A DNA stretch of 64,000 nt from Anseranas semipalmata (taxonomy: Eukaryota > Chordata > Aves > Anseriformes > Anseranatidae), in the NCBI GenBank assembly GCA_013399115.1, contig VXAA01002999.1:248001-312000 (forward strand). Reading direction: 5' to 3'. This document shows, piece by piece, positions 39,001 to 48,555 of this stretch. Numbering within the stretch: the first letter of the stretch is position 1; the number at the start of each line of letters is the position of its first letter. Both the position numbers and the translations under genes were made by a program. Below the pieces are notes generated by a model, which was given only the letters and a program-made list of their open reading frames with translations, was not told the origin of the DNA and did no database searches.

Positions 39001-42000
39001 CAGCTCTGCGTGATCAGCTTGTGCCAGCTACAGCATTGCTGAAGGACTCGCAGCAGACAGTGGAGGACCTTCATACAGAAGACTAAAATTTTTCATTCCC
39101 CAAACTGCTGGAGCCATCAGCATCTTAGGACTTGAACTGTGGCTTTGAGCAGTTCTCATCCTGGTCACCAAAAGGAGGTTGGTATGCTGCACATCTATTT
39201 ATCAGCATCCAAGCTCCACCTCCCTCCAGCTCTCCACCGGCTTAGGTCCACAACCTGTTTCCTTCAGCTGGCACTTTCATTACCTCTGCTGTAGTCTGAT
39301 ACCAAGTCTACACCCAAACCTCACCTTTAAGTCATCACTGAGGAAGACGTGGCACAGTGAGGTGTTTTCTTTCCTGGCTGTGGTTTTGGTCCTCCCCTCA
39401 CTTTGAGAACAGGCTATCTGGAGTCTACTTGGCCTAAGACTTAGGCAACCTTGGCACCTAGTGCCTAGGTAGGATCTCAGACAAGTACAGTCTGTAGGTC
39501 ATGTTTAGGCTTGTTTTCAGCCAGAGCCCATCTCAGAGGCCAGAGCTGTTTCTGAACTCAGGGAGAGCCACAGAAAGGGAAGATCCCACCACACTGCTGT
39601 GGACTCGTCTGGCCATGTTTAGCAGTGTGACAGCTATCCTCAGTGGTATCACACATCCAGTGGTAGGTCACCTTGCATAGCAAGTACACTTTGCCTTTAT
39701 GTTATAAATGAGTCTTTTGAGGGGACCTGCTTGCCCTTTCACCTTTGTAGTAAAAGTGAAAAGCACAGCCTACAAGTTCTGTGTGTGATTTATGGACAGA
39801 CAAGACATCAGCACAGCCCACAGTACTTCTGCGTTAAAAAAGCTCCAACCTCAAAGCCTTTGGTATGGATATACATAAAGTATGGTAGTACGTGGAAAAC
39901 AGTTTCAACAGATCTTCCTTAAAACTACCAGTTTAGTTGATTTTAGTTCTTCATTTGTCAAAGTTCAGATAGTTGGTTAGTGTCCAGTGTGGCAGCATGA
40001 CAGATAAGTATTAAATGCTCGCATTTGTTTAGTATTTGTCTTGCAATGTTCACTTGCTAATACATTAACCCAATATTATTTTTAACCTTCAAATGGTGTT
40101 ATCACATTTTTTTTCTTGAGACATCATCATGTTAAGCAGCTTATCAGCTTTTGATTTAAAAGTACAAAGTAGTTTTCCAGGCCTCCCATCTATGGCACAG
40201 TCATCATGAACATAGTTTCATTTCATGTTTTCAGACTATTCAGTATTAATGGCAATTCACTGTGTGTAAGAACAAATTCTATTAAGAACATCTCTTCTGT
40301 ATGTTCTCCTTCCTTTCTTGAAAGCAAGGAGGTTGAAACCAATTTCAGCTACAACAGAATGGTAAAGAATGGCGTAGGTAAGTGGTGCAAATATGATCTC
40401 TGTACTCCCTTGATTCCTCGTTCATGAATGTACAGTGTCTAGTTTTATCCATGCTAGATTGATTCTGATTGTTTCACTTATATTCCTCACAGCAGAATCC
40501 CAGACCAAACCAAGCTTTGAATATCAAAGTAAGCATTAAGCAAATCACCAGCAGATTTACTTTCATACTAGTTACAAAAACATGTCACAGCAGGTCATCA
40601 GCCCACCCAAGTATTTCTAAAACCATGTAGATACTGAAACAAAATCATGATTCATGTGAACTGACTGAATTATCCTAAGGCTTATGTTGCATTCCCTTTC
40701 ACCTTTGAATAATTGCCAAAATTCCCATGAAGGAGCAGTGGTTTCACAGTTCCTGTTCTGTATGTTGGAGCTAAGCTAATGCCCAAAAGCGGAAGAACTG
40801 GCCTGATCTGGTGTCTCAACTTCTGGTCGTCCAGCTGGTTCTGCTGCTGTTGATCACATGGGACCCTCAGGCCAGACACTTCCTCCACTGGAGAAAATTC
40901 AAAACCTTTCAAGTCTGTGCAATCCAGCTCTTGCCAAACTCCCGTTCACAATGCCAGTCACAGTCCTCCTCCTGCTCAAAGTCTGCTGCAGTATCTAGAC
41001 AAACAGGGCATAAGTCAGAGAGAAGTTTCTCCCCCATTGAAGCAACCAGCTATTATCCCAGATTAATGTTACTGTGCTCATGGTGGCAGCTGAAGGACAG
41101 TCATGGCAGGGAGCCTCTCCTCCTCTCCTAGCTGGGAAAAGGAAGACTTGTTTAAAGATTTGCCTCTGATGTGATAACAGTGCTCTCTCTCTGTTGGCAG
41201 CTTCCCTGACCCCACCTCTGATGAAGGTCATAGTAGATGGGTATCATTTACTAGTGGAGCTGGAAGACATGGGGCCTGCCTTTCAGTTCTGTGTTCTCTA
41301 TTGGAAGAAGGGCCAGGAGAGCAGGGTGAGTTTCACCCTTGGATTTTGGGCACGAACAGAAAGCCTGCATGACTTAGAGTGAAAGCATACAAACATTTCC
41401 CAGGGGCTGTTTTTCAAGTCCAAGCTGCTGCTGTGATGCTGGAGGACCTGCGCAGAGTCAGTGTGTGCCATATTCCTCTGCACTTCAGGCTGGTCAGGGC
41501 AATTGCAGCCTGCTTAGTGCATTCGGGGCCCTGACATGATATTGGCATCCCAACAAAAACTCAGATCCCAGATCAGTCATCAAGCCTGGGGAGTAGGTCA
41601 TGGTCTAGTGTTCTGGCTGAACACCACCATTAAGCCTCTTTGGCTCATGGATCTTTCTTTGCATCCCCTCCTACTCTTCCAGGGATGTGTGGTCTCATTC
41701 TGCGCTCCACTGTGCTCCTTAGTCTGCTGTTTTTCTATCTCCTCTTATTCACCCAGTCCTCTGTGACACCTCCTGCTCCCATTATTTTCCTCCCTTTTCT
41801 CCCAGCAAAGTTTGGGATCTAGCATCACATTAGGATTCCTGCTCTCATTTAGGTCCTTGCCCTACATTCTGATGTTCTCTTTCCTGGGCCTATGGCAGAT
41901 GCAACAGAAGATGGTGAAAGACGTCAGCTCCATGGTTCACCTGCACACCATGGAGACAGGACCTGATTATTGTGTAAAAGCTCAGACATACGTCGAGACA

Positions 42001-43294
42001 ATCAACAGAAGCAGTAGCTTCAGCCAGACACAGTGTGTGAGGGCTCAAGGTAAGAGCCACCCTTCCTGCCTCTCCCTTTCATGTAGTCATGCCCAAGGAG
42101 GATAGCCCAGCAGCTCTTCTTTTTGTTTAAAGCCAGTATCTCCCATCTTGTTTGCAAATGTGCTGCCCATTTGTTCCTTGGGGGAGATAAAAAAGGAAGA
42201 CACGGGAGTGCAGTCCCTTACAGTGGCATGGGTAGCCTTCTCTGGAATGTACTGACAAAAAAGCTCACTGGAATGGGTGGGAAGGACAGCTGCAGAGGGA
42301 CCGAGACTGATTGCATTGAGTGCTTTGTCCTCACAATCTGAGCAATTTTGCTGCTTCTGTTGTTTCTAGGTGGCAGATCCATGTGGCTCGTTACTGCCCT
42401 TATGTCCTCTGCTGGCTTTGCTGTGGCTGCTTTGACCCTGCCGTTCCTTGCCTGGAAAACAAGTAAAATCTTTCAGTATTCCTGCTGCCCCATTGCTGTC
42501 CTGCCAGAGACACTGGTAACTCTTTTTCCTTTGCTTTATTGTTTTTAGGGTGCTGGATATTCACAAGAAGCATGGGTCAGGCAGAAAAAGCAGACACATG
42601 CACAGGAAGACTTGCTTATTCCAGTGTGATGGCAGAGCTGGTGTTCAGGGGAAAGAGCAAGCACACCTTTCATTATAGCTTCATAAACTGGGCAGCAGAA
42701 AGTCCATGTGAGCAGACAGCTGGGCTCTAGGGGTCAAGCAGCCCACATGAGGTGGCTGCACGGCTGTCACTGCCTTCGGCCTAGAGCCCTGAACAGGGAC
42801 GATGCTCCTGGTGCTTGGGGGGAAGCAGCTTGGGAGGCATGGGCTGACCCAGCCTGGCCAGCTGCTCCCTAAACAAAACAGCTGTGTCATTGGCAACACA
42901 GCTCCATGTCCTCTGGCACCAGCACTGAGCTTGGTGAGGAGCCTCTTTTCTTGCTAACACAGGAGGAGTATAATGAAGTCAGTATCTTAAATGTGCTGTC
43001 TGGTTCAAGTGAGAACACAGGCAGGAGCTGTTGTGGTTGTGAGCTGACCACTGGGTCTCTGTAAGGTTGTGGTGGGCAGGGTAAGAGGAGGTTTGTGGGG
43101 AGAGGTAGAAGACAGGCAGACTAGCTCATCAGTCTCAGGGTGTTTGAATAGGTGCATTTGTTTTACAGAAAGCACCAGAGCCGCCCACCCAGCTGATACT
43201 GTGTGGGAGTGAAGAAGCTGAGCAATGTGATCTGATGGTGTGTGTGATGCCCTCAGAAGAGGTTCTCCGACTATGGATTCAAGAAACACTTTAG
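32983..43294 (+). CDS. IL20RB: Interleukin-20 receptor subunit beta (7 coding exons)
   Basis: This is a class II cytokine receptor chain. In mammals it pairs with IL20RA or IL22RA1 at the plasma membrane to bind IL-19, IL-20 and IL-24 and signal through JAK-STAT. Coding exons are 32983-33040, 37583-37709, 38498-38688, 41201-41325, 41899-42049, 42370-42515 and 43169-43294; all introns are GT-AG and the spliced frame is open for 307 residues (human protein 311). Features in order: signal peptide (about 1-19); mature start EDALLPAPQNISILSTNM; fibronectin-III domain D1 (about 26-120) with C79/C87 and YNLRVRA; D2 (about 126-215) with DGYHLLVELED and YCVKAQT; one membrane span (222-246); and a 61-residue tail beginning KTSKIFQYSCCPIAVLPETL, a JAK-binding box1-like stretch. 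N-glycosylation sequons occur at N30, N70 and N88. The short tail with no STAT-docking tyrosine cluster fits the beta subunit rather than IL20RA. No disabling change was seen. Confidence 0.95.
33041..37582 (+). other. IL20RB: IL20RB intron 1
   Basis: The longest intron, 4.5 kb, phase 1, from GTAATC to a T-rich tract ending TTTTAG. It contains a (TAAA)6 repeat near 36654-36678, a CA run near 35137-35151 and otherwise unremarkable AT-rich DNA. Open frames in it (for example 34617-34986 on the plus strand and 33852-34187 on the minus strand) lack family signatures. Confidence 0.85.
36654..36678 (+). repeat. (TAAA)6 microsatellite
   Basis: A tetranucleotide run directly visible in IL20RB intron 1. 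Confidence 0.9.
37583..37709 (+). CDS. IL20RB: IL20RB coding exon 2 (D1, first half)
   Basis: Begins GTGAAGATGCTCTG after a long pyrimidine tract and TTTTAG. It encodes LPAPQNISILSTNM, MWSPV and ETVRYSVEFQG, the first strands of fibronectin-III domain D1, which correspond closely to the mammalian receptor. The donor is CAGGG|GTAACT and the exon ends in phase 2. Confidence 0.93.
37710..38497 (+). other. IL20RB: IL20RB intron 2
   Basis: A 788-base phase-2 intron, GTAACT to CTCCCCAG. Nothing recognisable inside it apart from a T-rich stretch near its start. Confidence 0.85.
38498..38688 (+). CDS. IL20RB: IL20RB coding exon 3 (D1, second half)
   Basis: Encodes GEYEREYANESWIPISEC, VCNITEDISATVAYNLRVRA and SEWGTLKGFFNR. 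C79 and C87 are positioned as the D1 disulfide pair. The tryptophan in SEWGTL is in the place of the WSxWS-like region of class II receptors. The donor is ACAA|GTAAGT; the exon ends in phase 1. Confidence 0.93.
38689..41200 (+). other. IL20RB: IL20RB intron 3
   Basis: A 2.5-kb phase-1 intron from GTAAGT to CTGTTGGCAG. It contains the 19-base tandem duplication at 38881-38918. The remainder has no recognised gene or repeat. Confidence 0.85.
38881..38918 (+). repeat. 19-bp tandem duplication
   Basis: TCCACAGCAAATTATCAGG is followed immediately by the same 19 bases with one terminal difference. This is a recent local duplication within IL20RB intron 3. Confidence 0.9.
41201..41325 (+). CDS. IL20RB: IL20RB coding exon 4 (D2, first half)
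   Basis: Encodes SLTPPLMKVIVDGYHLLVEL, EDMGPAFQFCVLYW and KKGQESR, the N-terminal strands of D2. The acceptor is TGGCAG and the donor AGCAGG|GTGAGT; it ends in phase 0. It lines up with the mammalian segment DGFHLVIELEDLG. Confidence 0.93.
41326..41898 (+). other. IL20RB: IL20RB intron 4
   Basis: A 573-base phase-0 intron, GTGAGT to CTATGGCAG. Frames open across it into exon 5 are read-through artefacts. Confidence 0.85.
41899..42049 (+). CDS. IL20RB: IL20RB coding exon 5 (D2, second half)
   Basis: Starts MQQKMVKDVSSMVHLHTMET and includes YCVKAQTYVETINR and SFSQTQCVRAQ. The YCVKAQT strand and closing FSQTxC are the most diagnostic IL20RB residues in the window. The donor is CTCAAG|GTAAGA; it ends in phase 1. 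Confidence 0.94.
42370..42515 (+). CDS. IL20RB: IL20RB coding exon 6 (membrane span and box1)
   Basis: Acceptor TGTTTCTAG. Encodes the single transmembrane helix (MWLVTALMSSAGFAVAAL to about residue 246) followed by KTSKIFQYSCCPIAVLPETL, the juxtamembrane JAK1-binding-type segment that is highly conserved in IL20RB. The donor is ACACTG|GTAACT in phase 0. The neighbouring intron 5 (42050-42369) is short and empty. Confidence 0.94.
42516..43168 (+). other. IL20RB: IL20RB intron 6
   Basis: A 653-base phase-0 intron, GTAACT to TTGTTTTACAG, moderately GC-rich. No repeat recognised. Confidence 0.8.
43169..43294 (+). CDS. IL20RB: IL20RB coding exon 7 (C-terminal tail and stop)
   Basis: Encodes KAPEPPTQLILCGSEEAEQC and a terminus containing MPSEEVLRLWIQETL before TAG at 43292-43294. 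The PxEELLRxWI-like ending is also the ending of the mammalian receptor, which supports this exon and stop. No canonical AATAAA lies close downstream, so the 3' UTR end is undetermined. Confidence 0.9.
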   Translation, partial: KAPEPPTQLILCGSEEAEQCDLMVCVMPSEEVLRLWIQETL

Positions 43295-44700
43295 AGCACC
43301 CCAAAAAAATCCCTGATCCTGTGGAAACATTTTCTAAACAGACCTGGCAGGTTGTGCTTCAGCAGGTGTCCTCAGAGTACCAACAAGTAACACTGTTTTT
43401 TTGTGTCTAAAATCTGCCGCAAAAGAAGTGTTATGTATGAACATGTGGCCTGCTCTCATCCTCTTCGTAACACCTTCATCCACCTACAGAAAAGCCAGTA
43501 AAGGCCACAGGTGACAACTGCCAGTTTCTGTACTTTCCTTTCATATCCATGCCTATGACCAGCCATGGGTTAACTCATACTCCCTTCACATTTCTCAGAC
43601 ACATTGATGGTCCCAAGGTAGAGCCCATCCTTCAGCCACAAGGATTTCACCAGAGCAATGAATGTAGAGCCCGGTCCCTTAGCCCCAAACCACTTCAGTG
43701 TCAGTATTTTTGCCTCTGTTTTTTTAAAAAGAAATTACCCTGCGATGAGATAAGCAGTAAGAGCTTCTTAGACGGCTAAAAGAGCTGGAATGAACAAAAG
43801 AAAATGCCATCAGAGCTTCAGGCCCTGACCTGAGGTTAAACTTATTGAAAAGGATGTTGAAAATGACTGGACATGACATGGGAATTTGCTGCATGTGGCA
43901 GATAACAATGTGTGGTGCCAACAAAACTTACAGCGCCAGGAGGGATGGCAGGGCAGGAAGCGAAGTGCAAAACAGCCAGATTCACAGATGGTTGGAGGGA
44001 GCGTTGGGGACCTTCTTCGGAGGCAGAGTTTTGCAAGGCCCACAGCATCGCTAATACCATATAGAGCCAAGATCACCTAGGCAAGGGTGTCAAAAATACG
44101 AAAAAAAAATTACCAAAGCTAGGTATGTATGAAGGCAAACTAGGACCTACAGGAAAAAGGTAATTAGGGGTGAGTTGTTTAAATGGGAGATGGCTGGAGT
44201 GGGAAAAGGGAGGGAAAGGACAGAGAAAGATAGGCTCAAGAATGGGAAAAGAAACAGAAAGAGGGACAAAAAGATGTGCAAATCAGGTGGTCAGGGCTGT
44301 CGTGGGTGCTTGCTGGGCAGCCCGGTGGTTCAGCACCACAGCTGAAGCAGGATGCTGGCTAAGGCACACAGGGCAAACCTGCTTCTGTGGCCAGGAGGCC
44401 GGGGTGGGGGGCAAGTGGAGTGCTTATCTTGGCTAGCAGGGGAATATCAGGAAAGGTGTATCAAGCATCCCAGCATTACCATGTCAGTGGCTGTTTTAGG
44501 CCTGATGACGCCATTTTCTTCCGTGATATCTTGTCATCATGTTCAGGAAGGAAATCTCAAAAGATGAAAAATTCCTGCTAAATACAAATAAGCTATAGTT
44601 GTTTTACATACACCGCAATTACGGCTGTCACTGCCCGGACCTGGGCAGCAGACCTGTGTTAGCAGGGCACGGGGACAGTTCATCCTGGCAAGGCTGCATC
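43295..44700. other. IL20RB 3' UTR and following intergenic DNA
   Basis: The start of this stretch must hold the IL20RB 3' UTR, but no clear AATAAA was found within the first kilobase. Composition becomes progressively GC-rich from about 43900. Short overlapping open frames on both strands are not supported. Confidence 0.45.
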
Positions 44701-44703
44701 GGG

Positions 44704-44717
44704 CCGCCAGGTGGCAG
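44704..44717 (+). promoter_or_regulatory. CTCF-like binding site
   Basis: CCGCCAGGTGGCAG differs at one position from the published vertebrate CTCF core CCGCGNGGNGGCAG. It sits in a CpG-containing GC-rich patch between IL20RB and the GSG1L-like gene, a plausible place for a domain boundary. A single motif match is not proof of binding. Confidence 0.45.
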
Positions 44718-44744
44718 CAAAGCACCGCGAAAGCCCTGAAAGCG

Positions 44745-44790
44745 GCAGCCTCCGGCCTCCGCAGCCTCCGGCCTCCGCAGCCTCCCGGCC
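44745..44790 (+). repeat. 16-bp GC-rich tandem repeat, about 2.9 copies
   Basis: GCAGCCTCCGGCCTCC occurs twice in perfect tandem, followed by a partial third copy GCAGCCTCCCGGCC. It lies about 30 bases after the CTCF-like motif. Confidence 0.9.
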
Positions 44791-47700
44791 GTCACCTCAT
44801 TGTCGTGCCGCAGCGCGGTTGCTTGTTTCATTCCTGTCTTACTAGCTTCTGTCTGGACAATATTAGGACCTAGTGATTAAATAACTGTTAGGTTGGTAGT
44901 GTTGCATCTGTAGGTTGTAGGGTAAGGAAATCTGTGCGCTGGCTCAGGGTTGACATTCAGGTTGTGGCAAAAGAATTGGGAAACGCCTATAGTTGCAACC
45001 AACTCATAAAACGACAGACCCAGGTGAAAAGATTTGGGAGCAAAGAGGAGGGAGTGTCATGCATGGGCTGACCTGATAAGTGCTGGGGGGCCCGGTGGGT
45101 CCTGCTGCTGAGCCAAGCTGGGGAGGCTGCGGTGGGAGCTGAGCAGCGAGTGGCTGAGCCTGGCAGCGGGCGTTGGGGAGCGATGGACGGTGAGCAGGAG
45201 AGTCAGCACCCAAATGTTCTCCCAAGCAGGGCTACAGGCTCCTTGTCCAACGTGTCCTCCAGCGGCTTTGCCCAGTGCTCGGGTTTTTGAGATAGCTCCC
45301 CTTTACAGAGGCCTTGTAAAGCTGGTTTGGTGAGCTCCTGTGCTTCACATCTGTCCTTATTTTATTCCTCATTGATTTGGATGAGTTCAGTGTCTTGGTT
45401 TCTAGTGTGCCCCACAAGGGTATTCCCATACAGGCAACTGTCCTGTTGCTTGTCCAGTCCATGGCTATCGTCTGAAAAGCCTTAGCGGTTCCTCCCATCT
45501 CTTTCCCCTCTGACTTTGTTGCATTATGGCAGTATCAGCAATTATTTAGGGAAACAGGAAAGCAGGGAAAGAAAAGGCTTGTTAACTTGAATGTCAATGG
45601 CTTTTAAAAATTATTTTAATGCATATTTTCAGCTGCATGTTAAGCATAGTGCATATGTTTCTTTCTTACTAGCAATAAGAGGTTTTATGACCTTCCTCAC
45701 TGCCAATAAAGCGGTTAAACAGTTGTACAAAATGCCTAGACAAGTGTTAAACAAAAGAGACACCTGGAGAAAAGATATATATATATTACAACAGGGAGAC
45801 AGAAGGGAATTGTTTAAGTGCTGCTGCCATCTTAGCAAGACCACATTCAATTTATATCAGGCTTTTCCAGTTTGTGTCTGTGGAGACTTGAAACCAAATT
45901 TGAGATGCTGATTGAAAGTGCCTGGAAAGTTTCCAACTTGGAAGTATGTGCTGCATTTTGCTAAGCCTGAAAATTAGGGAATAGAACAAGAGCAATTATT
46001 TTGCCATCCATGCATGTAGTAACATGGTGACATTGGTGTAGGGAGCTGCCATCAGTCACTCGCTTTAGTTCATTGAAAGAGTTAATCGTGCCGTAGCAGT
46101 CATGGCAACAGCTGCCTTTGATAACTGGTTTTGCTCCCACAACCATGATACCACATTTCAAAGACAGGATCAGACAAGTAATTGCAGCAAAGAGCAGTGT
46201 GTTCTGATGAACTTTGCTCTGTCTCTTTCCATTGGTGTGGTGGTAAGTGGCTCCATTTCTTTCTAAATGCACTTCTTTGTTACTTTCATCAAAAAACGTC
46301 GCAGGAAAATAAAGTACAAACCTGCATCACCTTTTTAGTGTGTTTTGTTTCTATGCTGCATATAACCTGTGGGATGTAATTCCTATAAACAATGTTTTCA
46401 CGCAGACTGTAAAAGCAGAATAGAAGAAATGTAGATAAGGCCTGTTTTCAAAGAAAAATTATTCAGCCTATTGAATGCAGAGCAGCATAAAGACGGTTGA
46501 ATACATGAACTTTTAAAAAGGGGTTACATGATATTACTCAACTGACAAGAAAGCAAGAAACTCAATTATCTGTTCCATAACACTAACTGGCTGGAATATA
46601 ACTTAATTTTTCCTGTGAAGTATATTTCCTTAGAAGTATATTACTGTTGGCAATTTTTAAGGGCTGCTGATGGGGTCCAGCATTTCACTCTCCAATCAAA
46701 ATGAGATCTTTAATTTGATAAGTAACCATTTTAAGTATTTTCTGCATAACTACAGTATGATTTTTTCCTCTTTAAAAGTTTTATTTTTTTCTTAAAAAAT
46801 CAAAAACTATCCAAAAACCACTACTTTGACTACAAATTGTTTTTAGTTTCTTCTGAAGGAGGTATACTGTGTCCTGCAAATGAAGTGCTACAAAGATAAT
46901 AAATATCTAAAACACTGCAGATAAGGATGTTTACTGTTTAAAGAGTTTATGTAGAAGAGATTCTGTTGCTATCAGAATACAAAACTGCAGAAACAGAAAA
47001 TTACTCAGTCCAGATCTGTTGTCTTCTCAATAAACTGAACTATATAAAAAAAATTACTAAATCAAGGTATAAAAGGACTTAAAAGATGGCAAGGTTAAGT
47101 GAAATTGCCCATATAAATTCTGCACATGGAGCCCTAATTTGGTTTCGTTCATTATATGGGCTATAATTTAGCTCTTACCACAGAAATAGCTACTTCTGAG
47201 AAGGTTAATGTCCCTGACTCCACCCCAGCCCCTGCAGGAGGAGAGCAGAGTGGTTCCAGAGGCAATGGCTGGACACCCTCAGTGATGATTTCTTAAAGCA
47301 GCTAGCCCAACACTCAATAAGAAGAGAAGCAACTCAGCTTTCTTGAGCATTGCACCAGAAAATATTCTTAATGTTACTGGTTGATGAGTTCAGAAGATGT
47401 TCATATTCAAGAGATGATCACAAGATACTTAGTATTAACATCCGTGTTAGCAATAAAGACAAAAAAAACAGATATCGTTGTGCTAATTTCAAGCAGTGGT
47501 ATCATGGGAAACTTAGGCAGCTTATTAAAAAGAAGAGGGAAGTGGCAAACAAGTGGAAAATCTTAGCAAGTGGCTTGAGGTCTATTTAAAGACACAGGGG
47601 CTTAAAGTAAACACATTCTACCTGTCAAGAAAGACTTTAGTCAGAACAGAGAAAACTTGGTATGGTGAAATAACAAGGTGAGGGAAGATAGTACGAGCAA

Positions 47701-48174
47701 CGGGGCACCCTTCAAAAACCTGAAGTCAAATGAGAAGAAAGGACAGATCACAATTTCTGTCTGAGTAAAAGTAAACACACAATAAATCAGAACAAAAAGA
47801 ATTTGATATACAACTTCCTAAAAACATCTAAACTAATAATAAATTCCTTTCCAATTACATTAGAAATGGGATGCTTGCCAGGGAGTCTGCAGGGCCAACG
47901 GATGAGCACGTTTCAAAGCAGCTCTCAGAGAAGTTAGAGCAGTAGCAGAAAAACGAACTGAACTTGTTTACAGCTTTGTTTACTGTGAAGGATTTTATTA
48001 AGGCTCCCATGCCGATTCCTTATGCCTGAAAGCATAGGATTACCTTTCACAAGTGGGTGTGCTTGGAGTGTTTGTTCATTAGGAAGAAAATGAATAAATT
48101 ACACAATCCGGATAGTATTCAGCCTGGAGTTCCTGCGTGTGGGTGGGAGATTTGAATACTAGCTGTGGTGCATA
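44791..48174. other. Intergenic sequence
   Basis: GC-rich with CpG dinucleotides until about 45230, then AT-rich. No gene, RNA or mobile element identified. Open frames of up to about 106 codons (for example 45591-45911) have no family signature. Confidence 0.45.
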
Positions 48175-48420
48175 GCTCCTCATACAATCTCAGGATAATT
48201 TAGGCTGTGAGAGACCTCAGGAGGGCTCTAGTCCAACCTCCTGCTCATAACAGGGCCAGCTCTGGAGTCAGACCAAGCTGCTCAGGGCTTTATCAATTCT
48301 GGGCTTGGAAACCTCCAAAAACTGCGACTGCACAACTGCTCACAGCAACCTGTCTTGACTGTCCTCATAGTGAAAAAAAAATGGCTCGTTAAATCTGGAC
48401 AGAAGCTTTCTTTCATTATT
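48175..48420 (-). mobile_element. CR1 LINE fragment, 3' part
   Basis: GAGAGACCTCAGGAGGGCTC, TAGTCCAACCTCCTGCTC, AGGGCCAGCT, GCTCAGGGCTTTATC, AACCTCCAAAAACTGCGACTG and TTGACTGTCCTCATAGTGAA appear in the order of the reverse complement of a CR1 3' region. The element is therefore on the minus strand with its 3' end at the left, near 48180. Confidence 0.8.
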
Positions 48421-48479
48421 TTGGGCATAATACTGAACTTATCAAGGCCCAGTAGTTTTGATATAGGTTTGAAGTTAGC

Positions 48480-48555
48480 TTGGAATGTGGGGTTGGATTA
48501 AATGACCTCCAGAGATCCCTTCCAATTAAAAATATTCTACAATTCACATTTGGCA
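48480..48555 (+). mobile_element. CR1 LINE 3' terminal fragment
   Basis: GGGGTTGGATTAAATGACCTC, CAGAGATCCCTTCCAA and ATTCTACAATTC are the forward 3' end of CR1, with a decayed terminal ATTCT repeat. It lies about 60 bases from the oppositely oriented copy at 48175-48420. Confidence 0.75.
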
